DNA from: Mariniphaga sp964559175 | GTDB lineage: Bacteria; Bacteroidota; Bacteroidia; Bacteroidales; Prolixibacteraceae | Assembly: GCA_964559175.1 (NCBI GenBank) | Contig: CAZLGT010000013.1 | Span: 21,274 to 85,273, forward strand | Direction: 5' to 3' | Length of the DNA: 64,000 bases | In this document: positions 10,541 through 18,332 of the stretch, piece after piece | Layout: every line of letters begins with the position of its first letter | Position numbering within the stretch: position 1 is the first letter of the stretch | The notes under the pieces: model-generated | Database searches by the model: none | The model's input: only the letters and a program-made list of their open reading frames with translations | Told to the model about the DNA's origin: nothing | Program-made: the position numbers and the translations under genes

Positions 10541-10577
10541 CAAAATAGGAATTATTTTTGAATATTTTCCTATTTTG
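10541..10577. promoter_or_regulatory. 11-base perfect inverted repeat upstream of the NtrC-type gene
   Basis: CAAAATAGGAA (10541-10551) and TTCCTATTTTG (10567-10577) are exact reverse complements separated by 15 bases. They lie 42 bases upstream of the regulator's start and just past the end of the peptidase gene. This is a plausible operator or autoregulatory site; no T-run follows, so it is not an obvious terminator. Confidence 0.4.
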
Positions 10578-10617
10578 AGACAAAAAATGCAATTTTGGGA
10601 AAAATAAATGGATTTTT

Positions 10618-11697
10618 CTAAAATCGGTAACCTGCCTTTTGCAAATCCTTCAGGTTTGAAAATGGTTTTTCAGGTTTTAAATATTTTGCCAGATGCTTAT
10701 GAATTCTCAACCGGATTTCTTTTCCTGTTTTGGTATCCATTCTGTCGAATGAATGTCCGCCGGGCACTGCATCAAAAATTTCATATTCAAAAGTTTTTCC
10801 TTCGGCTTTCAACGACTTTATTAGATGCTCTACTTCCAGTACATTTACATCATCGTCGTTGGTATTGGTATGTATCAGCAAAGGTGTGCCGTCGTATTTA
10901 TGGGTATTCCAGGCAGGCGAACGCCGCCGGTACTCGGCAACATTTTCGTGTGCGCTTTGCCCGATGTGGTAATCAGCCTCGAATAAATCGCGGTAACTTT
11001 GTGTAAAATAGCCCATGCGTGCAATTAAATCACTTACAGGCACACCGGCAAATGCCACCTGGTATTCTTTCGGATGATCGAAAATATTCATCAGGGCAAT
11101 CAGTCCTCCGTGGCTCCATCCAACAATACCCACTCTCTTTTCATCAATAAAATCGTAGTTCTCAAGCATATAGTTACGGCTGTAAAAAACATCTTCGGTT
11201 TCAAGGCCGCCATAATCAATTTTTTCGTAGTGCGACTTGCCATAACCGGTACTTCCGCGGTACTCAGGCGCAACTATAACGTATCCCTGGCTCACCAGTT
11301 CACGCACAATGTGTACATAGTAGGTTGTAAAATCGCCGTGGACCCCGCCATGCGGAAGCACAATCAACGGGTATTTTTTCGAAACGTCGAGATCAACAGG
11401 AAAAAACACGTAGGTCCAGAACTTCACATGGTTTCCGGCACCTTTGGCAGTCGGACTTTCCTCTTTCCACTTTGGTGGCCCGTATATGTAAAATTTATCC
11501 ATCCAGGCCACATCACTTACTTTTTGATGCCACAATACATCGTCAATCAACTTTTCAATCCGGTCGAGGCGGTGATTCAAACTGGTATTATCATTTTTAA
11601 GCTGTTGAATTCCATCGCCAAGGGTTTCGAAGTTTTGGCTGAATGCCGGCATTGTACAAAAAATCAGTAAAAAAAAGAATGCTACGGTTTTTTTCAT
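10618..11697 (-). CDS. Exported S9-family (prolyl oligopeptidase-like) alpha/beta hydrolase
   Basis: A 359-residue protein with a signal peptide ending 'TMPAFSQ', a short predicted coiled coil ('GIQQLKNDNTSLNHRLDRIE'), then an alpha/beta-hydrolase domain. The nucleophile elbow is 'GWSHGG' near residue 195. The likely acid is in 'NTNDDDV' and the histidine in 'GGHSFD'. 'LPHGGVHGD' forms the oxyanion region. S9 enzymes cleave short peptides, and related hydrolases cleave esters. It is probably periplasmic. The long N-terminal propeller of classical prolyl oligopeptidases is absent, so only the catalytic half is present. Confidence 0.85.
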   Translation of the reverse strand: MKKTVAFFFLLIFCTMPAFSQNFETLGDGIQQLKNDNTSLNHRLDRIEKLIDDVLWHQKVSDVAWMDKFYIYGPPKWKEESPTAKGAGNHVKFWTYVFFPVDLDVSKKYPLIVLPHGGVHGDFTTYYVHIVRELVSQGYVIVAPEYRGSTGYGKSHYEKIDYGGLETEDVFYSRNYMLENYDFIDEKRVGIVGWSHGGLIALMNIFDHPKEYQVAFAGVPVSDLIARMGYFTQSYRDLFEADYHIGQSAHENVAEYRRRSPAWNTHKYDGTPLLIHTNTNDDDVNVLEVEHLIKSLKAEGKTFEYEIFDAVPGGHSFDRMDTKTGKEIRLRIHKHLAKYLKPEKPFSNLKDLQKAGYRF

Positions 11698-11799
11698 CGG
11701 TCTGTTATTTTTTATTCATTAATAATGAAGGAAATTCGTTTATCATCATCAAATAACGAATGAATTATTATTTTTATAAAAGTATAAAAAAGGAATAAA

Positions 11800-12543
11800 A
11801 TGAAGTATAAAGCATTTCACAAATTATCTTACGGGTTGTACATTATTGCCACCCGCCTGAATGGAGAAAACGCCGGGTACATCGGGAATACAGCATTTCA
11901 GGTTACATCAGACCCACCAAAAATTGCGATAAGCTGTCATAAAAAAAATGCATCGGCCGATAAAATCCTCCAAAGCAAAATTTTCTCGCTGTCGGTTTTG
12001 AAAAAAGAATCCAGCACATCGCTTATTGGTGAATTCGGTTTTATGTCGGGCAGCGAAGTGGATAAATTCAGAAATATTGAAATCAAAACAGCATCCACCG
12101 GAGCGCCTATTGTACTTGATTCGGCGGTTGCATGGTTCGACTGCAAAGTGGTTTCGACCCACGATGTGGGGACACACATTCTGATTATTGGAGAAGTGAT
12201 GGACAGTGAAGTCATTTCGGATGACGAACCGCTAACCTACGATTACTACCGCGAAAAGTATAAAATGCTGGCTCCGAAAAACGCGCCAACCTACATTGAA
12301 AAAGAGAAACTCGATAAAGAAGAAGCCACACCAGTTCCGGAAAATACACCTGATAGCAATGTAGAAGAAAAAGAGACGAAAGAAGCATCAAGCTACACCT
12401 GCACCATTTGCGGGTTTCAATACAATCCAGAGGAAGGAGACCCCACGATGGGCATTCCGCCCGGAACACCTTTCGAGGATTTGCCGGATGACTACAAATG
12501 TCCGATTTGCAATGCAGGCAAAGACTATTTCAAGGAAAATTAA
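11800..12543 (+). CDS. Flavin reductase-like domain fused to rubredoxin
   Basis: A 247-residue two-domain redox protein. Residues 1-160 match flavin reductase/flavoredoxin-like FMN domains ('LSYGLYIIATRLNG', 'GNTAFQVTSDPPKIAISCHK'). A Pro/Glu-rich linker (about 165-200) leads to a complete rubredoxin with both iron-binding pairs, 'CTICGF' and 'CPICNA'. Such high-molecular-weight rubredoxins pass electrons from NAD(P)H or flavin to oxygen- or nitric-oxide-reducing flavodiiron proteins in anaerobes. No flavodiiron gene is nearby. A strong terminator follows immediately. Confidence 0.92.
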   Translation: MKYKAFHKLSYGLYIIATRLNGENAGYIGNTAFQVTSDPPKIAISCHKKNASADKILQSKIFSLSVLKKESSTSLIGEFGFMSGSEVDKFRNIEIKTASTGAPIVLDSAVAWFDCKVVSTHDVGTHILIIGEVMDSEVISDDEPLTYDYYREKYKMLAPKNAPTYIEKEKLDKEEATPVPENTPDSNVEEKETKEASSYTCTICGFQYNPEEGDPTMGIPPGTPFEDLPDDYKCPICNAGKDYFKEN

Positions 12544-12545
12544 TG

Positions 12546-12577
12546 AAAAACAGCCGGGATAAACCGGCTGTTTTTTT
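12546..12577. terminator. Bidirectional intrinsic terminator
   Basis: A CAGCCGG/CCGGCTG stem, extended by A-T pairs, has a 6-base loop (GATAAA) and a run of seven T on the plus side and five on the minus side. It sits between the convergent flavin reductase-rubredoxin and CDGSH genes and should stop both. Confidence 0.85.
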
Positions 12578-12812
12578 AAAGTTCGCGATGTGTACCATCG
12601 CAATAAGGTTTGTTTTTCGATTGCTTGCACTGACACAACCAAAAATCATTCTTTTCTTCTACTTCAAATGCCAGCGGAACAAATGATGTATCTTTATGCG
12701 AACCATCGCAAAAAGGCTGGTTATTGCTTTTTCCACAGGCACACCAGTAATAAGTTCCGGGCTCAAGGGCCACCATTTTAGGTACTTTGGCCGCAATCTT
12801 GGGTTTTTCCAT
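12576..12812 (-). CDS. Tandem CDGSH iron-sulfur protein
   Basis: A 78-residue protein with two mitoNEET-type motifs, each with three Cys and one His to bind a [2Fe-2S] cluster: 'CACGKSNNQPFCDGSH' (about residues 24-39) and 'CQCKQSKNKPYCDGTH' (about 60-75). Tandem CDGSH proteins are soluble electron or cluster carriers. It converges with the flavin reductase-rubredoxin gene, so the pairing suggests a redox theme without proving a shared pathway. Confidence 0.92.
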   Translation of the reverse strand: MEKPKIAAKVPKMVALEPGTYYWCACGKSNNQPFCDGSHKDTSFVPLAFEVEEKNDFWLCQCKQSKNKPYCDGTHREL

Positions 12813-12854
12813 TTTTTTCTTTTTAAAAATTAGCTGATTGAATTTTTCAGCAAT

Positions 12855-13682
12855 TTAATCAACTATTTTGTAAGCCACAAGCCGGTTGTCGAAAAAAGTG
12901 GGTACTAAAACCAAATCCCGCTTCAGGGCAAAATCCAGATCTGCCGTATTAATTTCCTGCTCAGTAGTATCGAGCAGTTTAATACTTTTCCCGTCACGAT
13001 GAATAAATATTCTGCCCGGCCAGTTGGAGAAAACAAATTCACCCTGATTGTTTTTTTCGAGTCCGTCAACGCCACCTGCATCGGCAATTATTTTTTTCAC
13101 TTCTTTTGTTTTAACATCCACCTCAAAAACATGCTGGTCGCCCACAAAAAGCTTCCCCTCTTCGGTAAACAGGCCATTGGGGGATTCAAAAGGTTCGCCT
13201 TCCATCCACAGAGTTAACCTGTCGTTGTGAAGCACATGGATTTTTGCAGTACGCGTATCCGAAACAAAGATCATCCCGTTCTGGCAGGCAGCCACATCAT
13301 TTAGAAAAACAGCATTGGCGGCATGATACCGGCTGACGATTCTTCCGGTTTCCATATCAATTTCAACCAGTCTGTCAATGTCGGAAACATAAAGCTTCCC
13401 TTCAGAAATGGCCATCCCTTTGGGAGCATCCAGGTTTTTCACCCATTCCAGTTCCTTTATTGTTCCATCAGAATTCAAAATACTGATGAACCCATTTCCA
13501 TCCTTTTCTGCCGGGTTCCCGTTGATGTTGGATACATAAATAACATCACGCTCTTCATCGTAAAGTGCTGATTCGGGAGTTTTCAAACCTTCGGTTTCCC
13601 ATACCATTTCTAGTTTTTGAGCTTTCAAAGAATGCAAGCCAAAAATCAAAATCATTATCAAGCCTAAATTCAGTGTTTTCAT
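12855..13682 (-). CDS. Exported SMP-30/gluconolactonase-like beta-propeller
   Basis: A 275-residue protein with a signal peptide ('LGLIMILIFGLHSLKAQ') and a six-bladed SMP-30/gluconolactonase/LRE-like propeller. Typical segments are 'TPESALYDEERDVIYVSNI', 'PKGMAISEGKLYVSDID' and 'SPNGLFTEEGKLFVGD', which supply the Asn/Asp metal ligands in the family. Enzymes of this type hydrolyse sugar lactones, but many family members have other or unknown substrates. It is divergent from the lactonase gene at 13780. Confidence 0.8.
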   Translation of the reverse strand: MKTLNLGLIMILIFGLHSLKAQKLEMVWETEGLKTPESALYDEERDVIYVSNINGNPAEKDGNGFISILNSDGTIKELEWVKNLDAPKGMAISEGKLYVSDIDRLVEIDMETGRIVSRYHAANAVFLNDVAACQNGMIFVSDTRTAKIHVLHNDRLTLWMEGEPFESPNGLFTEEGKLFVGDQHVFEVDVKTKEVKKIIADAGGVDGLEKNNQGEFVFSNWPGRIFIHRDGKSIKLLDTTEQEINTADLDFALKRDLVLVPTFFDNRLVAYKIVD

Positions 13683-13779
13683 TTTTTCTTCATTTTTAAA
13701 ATTATGGGCAAAAAGTTACCATAAAAAAGTGTTGATTGCAAAAAAATATTCAAATTGGTGCAAAAATAAAACATTGGCT

Positions 13780-14895
13780 ATGCAAAAATTTGTAATTCTG
13801 GCAATGCTGGTTGCTGCGGTGATTTCAGGTTCAGCACAAAAAAACCAACCTCAAAAAATCTATATCGGCACTTTTACATCCGAAGGAGCAGAAGGCATTT
13901 ACCTGTGCGATTTTAATAATTCCTCAGGAGAAATATCTCTCGTAAGCAGCTTCAAGGGAATCGACAATCCATCGTTTCTGAAAATTTCGCCAGACAAGCA
14001 AAATCTTTACGCTGTTACCCGGCCACCGGCAGCAATTGAAGCGTCGGGGGGCTATGTAAACGCCTACCGTATAGAAAAAAACGGCAACATTAGGTTCATC
14101 AACAAACAAATTTCAAATGGGGACGATCCCTGCCATGTTGATGTTTCGCCCGACGGAAAATACATTGCCATTGCAACGTATGGCGGAGGAACAACCTCGT
14201 TATACCGGGTGTCCGAATCCGGCAGCCTGAAACCAGCCAGTTCTGTAATTTATAACAAGGGGACAGGACCAACACCAAGGCAACGGGCGCCTCATGCACA
14301 TTCCATAAAGTTCTCGAAGGATGGTAAGCAGGCATTCAGCGCAGATTTGGGAACCGACCAGTTGAATATTTTCAATGTAAAAAAAGACAGGCTTATTCCT
14401 GCCAGACAAAAGTATGTAGAACTTGCCCCCGGCGCCGGCCCGAGACACTTCAGTCTTCATCCAGAGACCAACGCAATTTATGTGATTAATGAATTGAATT
14501 CGACAGTGAGTGTGCTGGATAAAAGAGGCAATAGCCGGGAGGTAATTCAAGTGGTTTCAACAATTCCAAATGGATTTTCCGGAGAAAATTATTGTGCCGA
14601 CATTCATGTTTCGGCCGATGGAAAATATGTGTACGGCACAAACCGGGGGCATAATTCCATTGCCGTATTTACTGTAGACCCAATGTCACAAAAACTTGAG
14701 CTGCTTAAAACAGTTTCAACCCGGGGTGAATGGCCCCGGAATTTCACCCTCAGTCCCGATGGCCGGTTTTTGCTTGTGGCCAATCAGCGCAGCAATAACA
14801 TTGTCGTTTTTAAAATTAACCCCGAAAACGGGATACCCGAATTTACCGGAAATGAATTGCACATTCCGGCCCCGGTATGCCTTGAATTCTTTTGA
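13780..14895 (+). CDS. Exported lactonase-family (6-phosphogluconolactonase-like) seven-bladed propeller
   Basis: A 371-residue protein of the Pgl/YbhE type: 'KIYIGTFTSEGAEGIYLCDF' at the start, 'DDPCHVDVSPDGKYIAIATY', 'HAHSIKFSKDGKQAFSADLG', 'GAGPRHFSLHPETNAIYVIN' and 'WPRNFTLSPDGRFLLVANQ' blades. A signal peptide ('MLVAAVISGSAQ') places it outside the cytoplasm, so it cannot act in the cytoplasmic pentose phosphate pathway. An unknown exported lactone is more likely. The frame opens earlier (13729), but ATG 13780 directly precedes the signal peptide. It converges with folE, 6 bases apart. Confidence 0.87.
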   Translation: MQKFVILAMLVAAVISGSAQKNQPQKIYIGTFTSEGAEGIYLCDFNNSSGEISLVSSFKGIDNPSFLKISPDKQNLYAVTRPPAAIEASGGYVNAYRIEKNGNIRFINKQISNGDDPCHVDVSPDGKYIAIATYGGGTTSLYRVSESGSLKPASSVIYNKGTGPTPRQRAPHAHSIKFSKDGKQAFSADLGTDQLNIFNVKKDRLIPARQKYVELAPGAGPRHFSLHPETNAIYVINELNSTVSVLDKRGNSREVIQVVSTIPNGFSGENYCADIHVSADGKYVYGTNRGHNSIAVFTVDPMSQKLELLKTVSTRGEWPRNFTLSPDGRFLLVANQRSNNIVVFKINPENGIPEFTGNELHIPAPVCLEFF

Positions 14896-14901
14896 TCTAA
14901 A

Positions 14902-15525
14902 TCAACTGAATTTGGTGCTGATAAGCTTAATGAACTCATCGCGTGTAGCGTTTTTTTGAAAGGCACCTGTAAAATCAGATGTTGTTGTAATAGAGTGCTG
15001 TTTCTGAATTCCGCGCATTTGCATGCAAAGGTGCTGCGCTTCGATAACCACCGCCACACCCAGGGGTTTCAATGTATTGTGAATACATTCCTTTATTTGT
15101 GAGGTCAGTCGTTCCTGCACTTGCAGCCGTCGGGCAAAAACATCGACAACACGTGCAATTTTACTCAGTCCGGTAATGGTTCCGTTGGGAATATATGCTA
15201 CATGTGCCTTCCCGAAAAACGGCAGAAGATGATGTTCACACATGGAGTAAATTTCAATATCTTTTACAATTACCATTTGCCTGTAATCCTCTTTGAACAT
15301 GGCCGATTGCAAAATTTCAACCGGATCGGTTTTGTAACCCTGAAGTAAAAACTGCATGGCTTTTGCTACCCTGTCGGGAGTTTTTTCAAGTCCTTCCCGC
15401 GAAATATCTTCGCCTATCAGCTTTATAATGTTCCGGTAATTGGCTGAAAGTTCGAGTGTTTTATTTTCGTCGAAAATTTCAATTCGTTCGTAACCGTTTG
15501 AGTTGATTGCTTCTGGTGTGCACAT
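14902..15525 (-). CDS. folE: GTP cyclohydrolase I
   Basis: A 207-residue FolE of normal size that converts GTP to 7,8-dihydroneopterin triphosphate, the first step of tetrahydrofolate synthesis. It keeps the zinc and catalytic motifs 'MCEHHLLPFFGKAHVAYIP' and 'EAQHLCMQMRG', the 'EGLEKTPDRVAKA' segment and 'QVQERLT'. The pabB/pabC genes elsewhere in the window serve the other branch of the same pathway. The 301-base upstream gap should hold its promoter. Confidence 0.96.
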   Translation of the reverse strand: MCTPEAINSNGYERIEIFDENKTLELSANYRNIIKLIGEDISREGLEKTPDRVAKAMQFLLQGYKTDPVEILQSAMFKEDYRQMVIVKDIEIYSMCEHHLLPFFGKAHVAYIPNGTITGLSKIARVVDVFARRLQVQERLTSQIKECIHNTLKPLGVAVVIEAQHLCMQMRGIQKQHSITTTSDFTGAFQKNATRDEFIKLISTKFS

Positions 15526-15826
15526 GATGTCAATTTTGAAAATTCATACAAAGATCAGCTTTTTTTCAGAAAAGTAACATTTTAACCTGTTTTGTTACCT
15601 GAAACTCTGTTTTTAATAAAAATTTGTTCAAACAAACGCAACCTAAAACCCCACGCCTGCATCGTTTTTAAAACAGGTGTAATTGAAATATGATTTTTTC
15701 TATTAAAATGTGTGAAAAAAAAATCTTGTTTTGTGCAATAATAATTGGGTAAAAAAGTTATATCATTGCCACTCTGTTGGCAAAACAATTTGACTTATTT
15801 CTGCCAAATTAAACCGCTTTGAAAGA
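15526..15826. other. 301-base AT-rich divergent intergenic region
   Basis: This gap separates divergent folE and the epimerase gene. I see no gene in it. A near-consensus -7 box for folE is GATCTTTG on the minus strand about 25 bases before its ATG. A near-consensus plus-strand site, TATTTCTG with TTG 17 bases upstream, lies about 30 bases before the epimerase. Both have mismatches and are weak calls. A run of nine A occurs near 15716. Confidence 0.4.
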
Positions 15827-16792
15827 ATGATTGTAATTACAGGAGCCGCCGGCTTTATCGGCAGTTATTTAGCTGGGAAACTGAACCAGGCAGGATATTC
15901 CGATCTGGTTTTTATTGATCGTTTCGACGATCCCCAAAAAGACATCAACCTTTTCACAAAAAAGTACAAAAAATTTATTGACCGCGACCAATTTTTCAAA
16001 TGGTTGATAAAAAATGCTGCAGATGTGGATTTCATTTTCCACATGGGAGCGCGCACCGATACAGTTGGGCAGGAGCCGGAGCTCTATCAGCAACTGAACC
16101 TGATTTATTCGCAAAGGTTGTGGAACATTTGCTCCGAAATTCAGGTTCCCCTGGTGTATGCATCCTCGGCAGCAACTTATGGTAACGGAGAATCCGGATT
16201 TTCCGACTCGCACAACAATGTTTCACACCTGAGGCCTCTCAACCTTTACGGCTGGTCGAAACACGATTTCGATGTTTGGGCACTGAAGCAGGTGAGAACT
16301 CCGCCATTTTGGGCCGGTTTAAAATTCTTCAATGTATATGGGCCGAACGAATACCACAAAGGAAGAATGGCATCGGTAGTGCTGCACACATTTAATACCA
16401 TCCAGAAAAATGGAAAAATGAAACTCTTCAGGTCGCACCATAAAGATTACAAAGACGGCGAACAAAGCCGGGATTTTGTTTATGTTGACGACATTACCGA
16501 CGTGATGCTGTTTTTCCTGCACAACCAGAAAAATCCGGGCATTTACAATGTGGGGACCGGTCATGCCCGCTCGTTTCTGGATTTAACCAGTGCAGTATTC
16601 AGCAGCCTGAAAATGAACCCGGAAATTTCTTTTATCGACACACCGGTCGAATTGCGCGGGCGGTATCAGTATTTTACCGAAGCAGATATTAAAAAACTGC
16701 GCGATATTGGTTACACCAAACCTTTTACCGACCTGGAAGAAGGAATTGATGTGTATGTTGGAAAGTATCTGTTGGAAGAGGCTTGTTACTAA
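15827..16792 (+). CDS. hldD: ADP-L-glycero-D-manno-heptose 6-epimerase (HldD-like SDR)
   Basis: A 321-residue short-chain dehydrogenase/reductase-type sugar epimerase. It has the NAD(P) motif 'GAAGFIGSYLAGKLN', 'HMGARTDT', the catalytic Ser region 'YASSAATYGNG' and the Tyr-x3-Lys pair 'YGWSKHDFD', then 'FFNVYGPNEYHKGRMASVV', which is close to HldD/RfaD. HldD makes the heptose precursor for the lipopolysaccharide inner core. It stands alone without other hld genes, so the exact nucleotide sugar is slightly uncertain. Confidence 0.87.
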   Translation: MIVITGAAGFIGSYLAGKLNQAGYSDLVFIDRFDDPQKDINLFTKKYKKFIDRDQFFKWLIKNAADVDFIFHMGARTDTVGQEPELYQQLNLIYSQRLWNICSEIQVPLVYASSAATYGNGESGFSDSHNNVSHLRPLNLYGWSKHDFDVWALKQVRTPPFWAGLKFFNVYGPNEYHKGRMASVVLHTFNTIQKNGKMKLFRSHHKDYKDGEQSRDFVYVDDITDVMLFFLHNQKNPGIYNVGTGHARSFLDLTSAVFSSLKMNPEISFIDTPVELRGRYQYFTEADIKKLRDIGYTKPFTDLEEGIDVYVGKYLLEEACY

Positions 16793-16796
16793 ACGC

Positions 16797-16825
16797 AAAA
16801 ATCCCGGTCGGGTGACCAGGATTTC
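16797..16825. terminator. Intrinsic terminator between convergent genes
   Basis: AAATCC-GGTC pairs with GACC-GGATTT around a GGGT loop, with one bulged base on each side. On the minus strand it runs into five T, so it best ends the sigma/anti-sigma operon. It also lies 5 bases after the hldD stop. Confidence 0.65.
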
Positions 16826-16850
16826 GGTTATTCTAAAAAAATTCCTTTTC

Positions 16851-17258
16851 TTATGAAAGTACGTGGCTGCGCGAGCTCAAAAGCTTTTCAAGCAGAATCA
16901 GTAGCGAAGAAGCCATAAAAATTCCGGCAATACCGGCTGGCAATGCGCCAAGCTTATCGAAAAACGAGCGATACCCGGTTAAAACAGCATCGGTATTAAT
17001 CTCGGGAAGTATGGAAGGAGCCGATTCCGCTGCCGGAGTTCCCGACACCAGCGCCATAACTGCAAACAAGGCAGCAAAAAGGGCCAGAATTATCCAAAAT
17101 CCCCTACCCAACACAGGTTCCTGTTTCACCTGTTCAAACGCAGCCTTTTCTTCAAAAACACGGTTCATCACCCGGGCAGAAAAACCATCGGCAGGCGATT
17201 CCAGTTTTACACTTCTTAAAAACTGCTTCAACTCCTTATCTTCTTCAAACGTTTTCAT
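16851..17258 (-). CDS. Putative anti-sigma factor, two-helix membrane protein
   Basis: A 135-residue protein with a cytoplasmic N-terminal part ('DKELKQFLRSVKLESPADGF', 'SARVMNRVFEEKAAF'), a transmembrane helix (about 52-70), a short outer loop and a second hydrophobic helix (about 105-122). Its start overlaps the stop of the ECF sigma gene by 4 bases, the usual translational coupling of a sigma factor with its antagonist. No zinc-binding anti-sigma motif (HxxxCxxC) is present, so the assignment is by position and topology. Confidence 0.65.
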   Translation of the reverse strand: MKTFEEDKELKQFLRSVKLESPADGFSARVMNRVFEEKAAFEQVKQEPVLGRGFWIILALFAALFAVMALVSGTPAAESAPSILPEINTDAVLTGYRSFFDKLGALPAGIAGIFMASSLLILLEKLLSSRSHVLS

Positions 17259-17821
17259 AATATTGTATATAAATCTTCCTGTAACATGTCATTTAATATA
17301 GTATAGAGCTTTTTCCGCGCTCTGTGTAATTTCACCTTTACGTTGCTGGCCGTTAATCCGGTTACCTTGCTGATTTCCTCTACCGATTGTTCTTCAAAAT
17401 AATACAACAGAACCAGCGTATATTCATCTTCCGGAAGTTTGGCCAGCGCTGCTTTTACATACCTTTCACGATTTTCTTCAGGAATACCGTCGAGGTTCAT
17501 GTCTTCAGCCTCTTCGCTAATCTGAATATCATCGGTAGAAGTATAATGGTACTTTTTCTTTCTGGTTTCTGAAATGCATGTATTATATGTAATCCGGTAT
17601 AACCAGGTAGAAAATTTTGCTTTTCCCTGGAAAGTATGCAACGACTTGAAGGCCTTTACCAAACTTTCCTGGGCCATTTCCTCGGCATCTTCACGATTTC
17701 TAAGAACTTTAAGTGCGATGGAAAAAACAATATCCTGATATTTTTCAACGATATACGAAAAGTAACTGGTTTGCCCGTTAATTACCTTTTCGATGTAATA
17801 ATTATCGTCTTTGTTTTCCAT
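17255..17821 (-). CDS. ECF-type RNA polymerase sigma factor
   Basis: A 188-residue sigma-70-family factor. Region 2 has 'YFSYIVEKYQDIVFSIALKV', 'RNREDAEEMAQESLVKAFKS' and 'FSTWLYRITYNTC'. Region 4 has 'LLYYFEEQSVEEISKVTGLT' followed by 'NVKVKLHRARKKLY'. It is the first gene of a two-gene operon with the membrane protein at 16851, which fits release from membrane sequestration as the control. Its regulon is unknown. Confidence 0.93.
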   Translation of the reverse strand: MENKDDNYYIEKVINGQTSYFSYIVEKYQDIVFSIALKVLRNREDAEEMAQESLVKAFKSLHTFQGKAKFSTWLYRITYNTCISETRKKKYHYTSTDDIQISEEAEDMNLDGIPEENRERYVKAALAKLPEDEYTLVLLYYFEEQSVEEISKVTGLTASNVKVKLHRARKKLYTILNDMLQEDLYTIL

Positions 17822-17955
17822 CTGTTCCTTTGACGAGAAAATTTTACTTCGGTTACAAATTTATTCAAAAGATTAATTTAAAAAAGTGTAACCAGAAGAA
17901 AAACGAAGCGTCAAAAGGGCAGAAATAAAATATAAACAATTTAAAATTGAATATC

Positions 17956-18279
17956 ATGGAAGGAATATTTGTACCAATCGGATTTTTTCTGGCAATTTTT
18001 GCCATTCTCTACGTTTACTGGACAACCCGTACGAAAGAACGGCTCGCACTAATAGATAAAGGTGCTGATGCAAGTATATTTAAAACGGGAGCATCAAAAT
18101 TTGCCTTGCTGAAGTGGGGTATTTTCCTGATAGGCCTGGCAGTGGGAGTTATTACAGGTTATGCGCTCTCGAATGTTGTAAATGAAGTAGTGGCTTTTTT
18201 CACTATGATTTTCTTTTTCGGAGGCCTCGCACTGATATTGGCTCACTTCATAACCAATGCATTATCGAAAAATGAATAA
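17956..18279 (+). CDS. Small membrane protein (DUF6249-like)
   Basis: A 107-residue protein with an N-terminal helix ('IFVPIGFFLAIFAILYVYW'), a conserved cytoplasmic stretch 'RTKERLALIDKGADASIF' and two further helices ('GIFLIGLAVGVITGYAL', 'FTMIFFFGGLALILAHF'). Proteins of this shape are very often encoded next to ECF sigma/anti-sigma pairs in Bacteroidota, as here, where it is divergent from the sigma gene. The frame opens at a TTG three codons earlier; ATG 17956 is preferred. The biochemical role is unknown. Confidence 0.75.
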   Translation: MEGIFVPIGFFLAIFAILYVYWTTRTKERLALIDKGADASIFKTGASKFALLKWGIFLIGLAVGVITGYALSNVVNEVVAFFTMIFFFGGLALILAHFITNALSKNE

Positions 18280-18300
18280 CGACAAGAATCAGAAAAAGCA

Positions 18301-18332
18301 GGCGGATTTGGAGTACCAGGTCCGCTTTTTTT
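18301..18332 (+). terminator. Intrinsic terminator after the DUF6249-like gene
   Basis: GGCGGA and TCCGC form an imperfect stem around GAGTACC, followed by seven T. It begins about 20 bases after the stop codon and touches the end of the convergent M64 peptidase gene. Confidence 0.65.

Noticed and set aside
15582..15788. 68-residue frame in the folE/hldD gap
   Set aside because: It is short, covers likely promoter DNA for both divergent genes, and looks like chance in AT-rich sequence.
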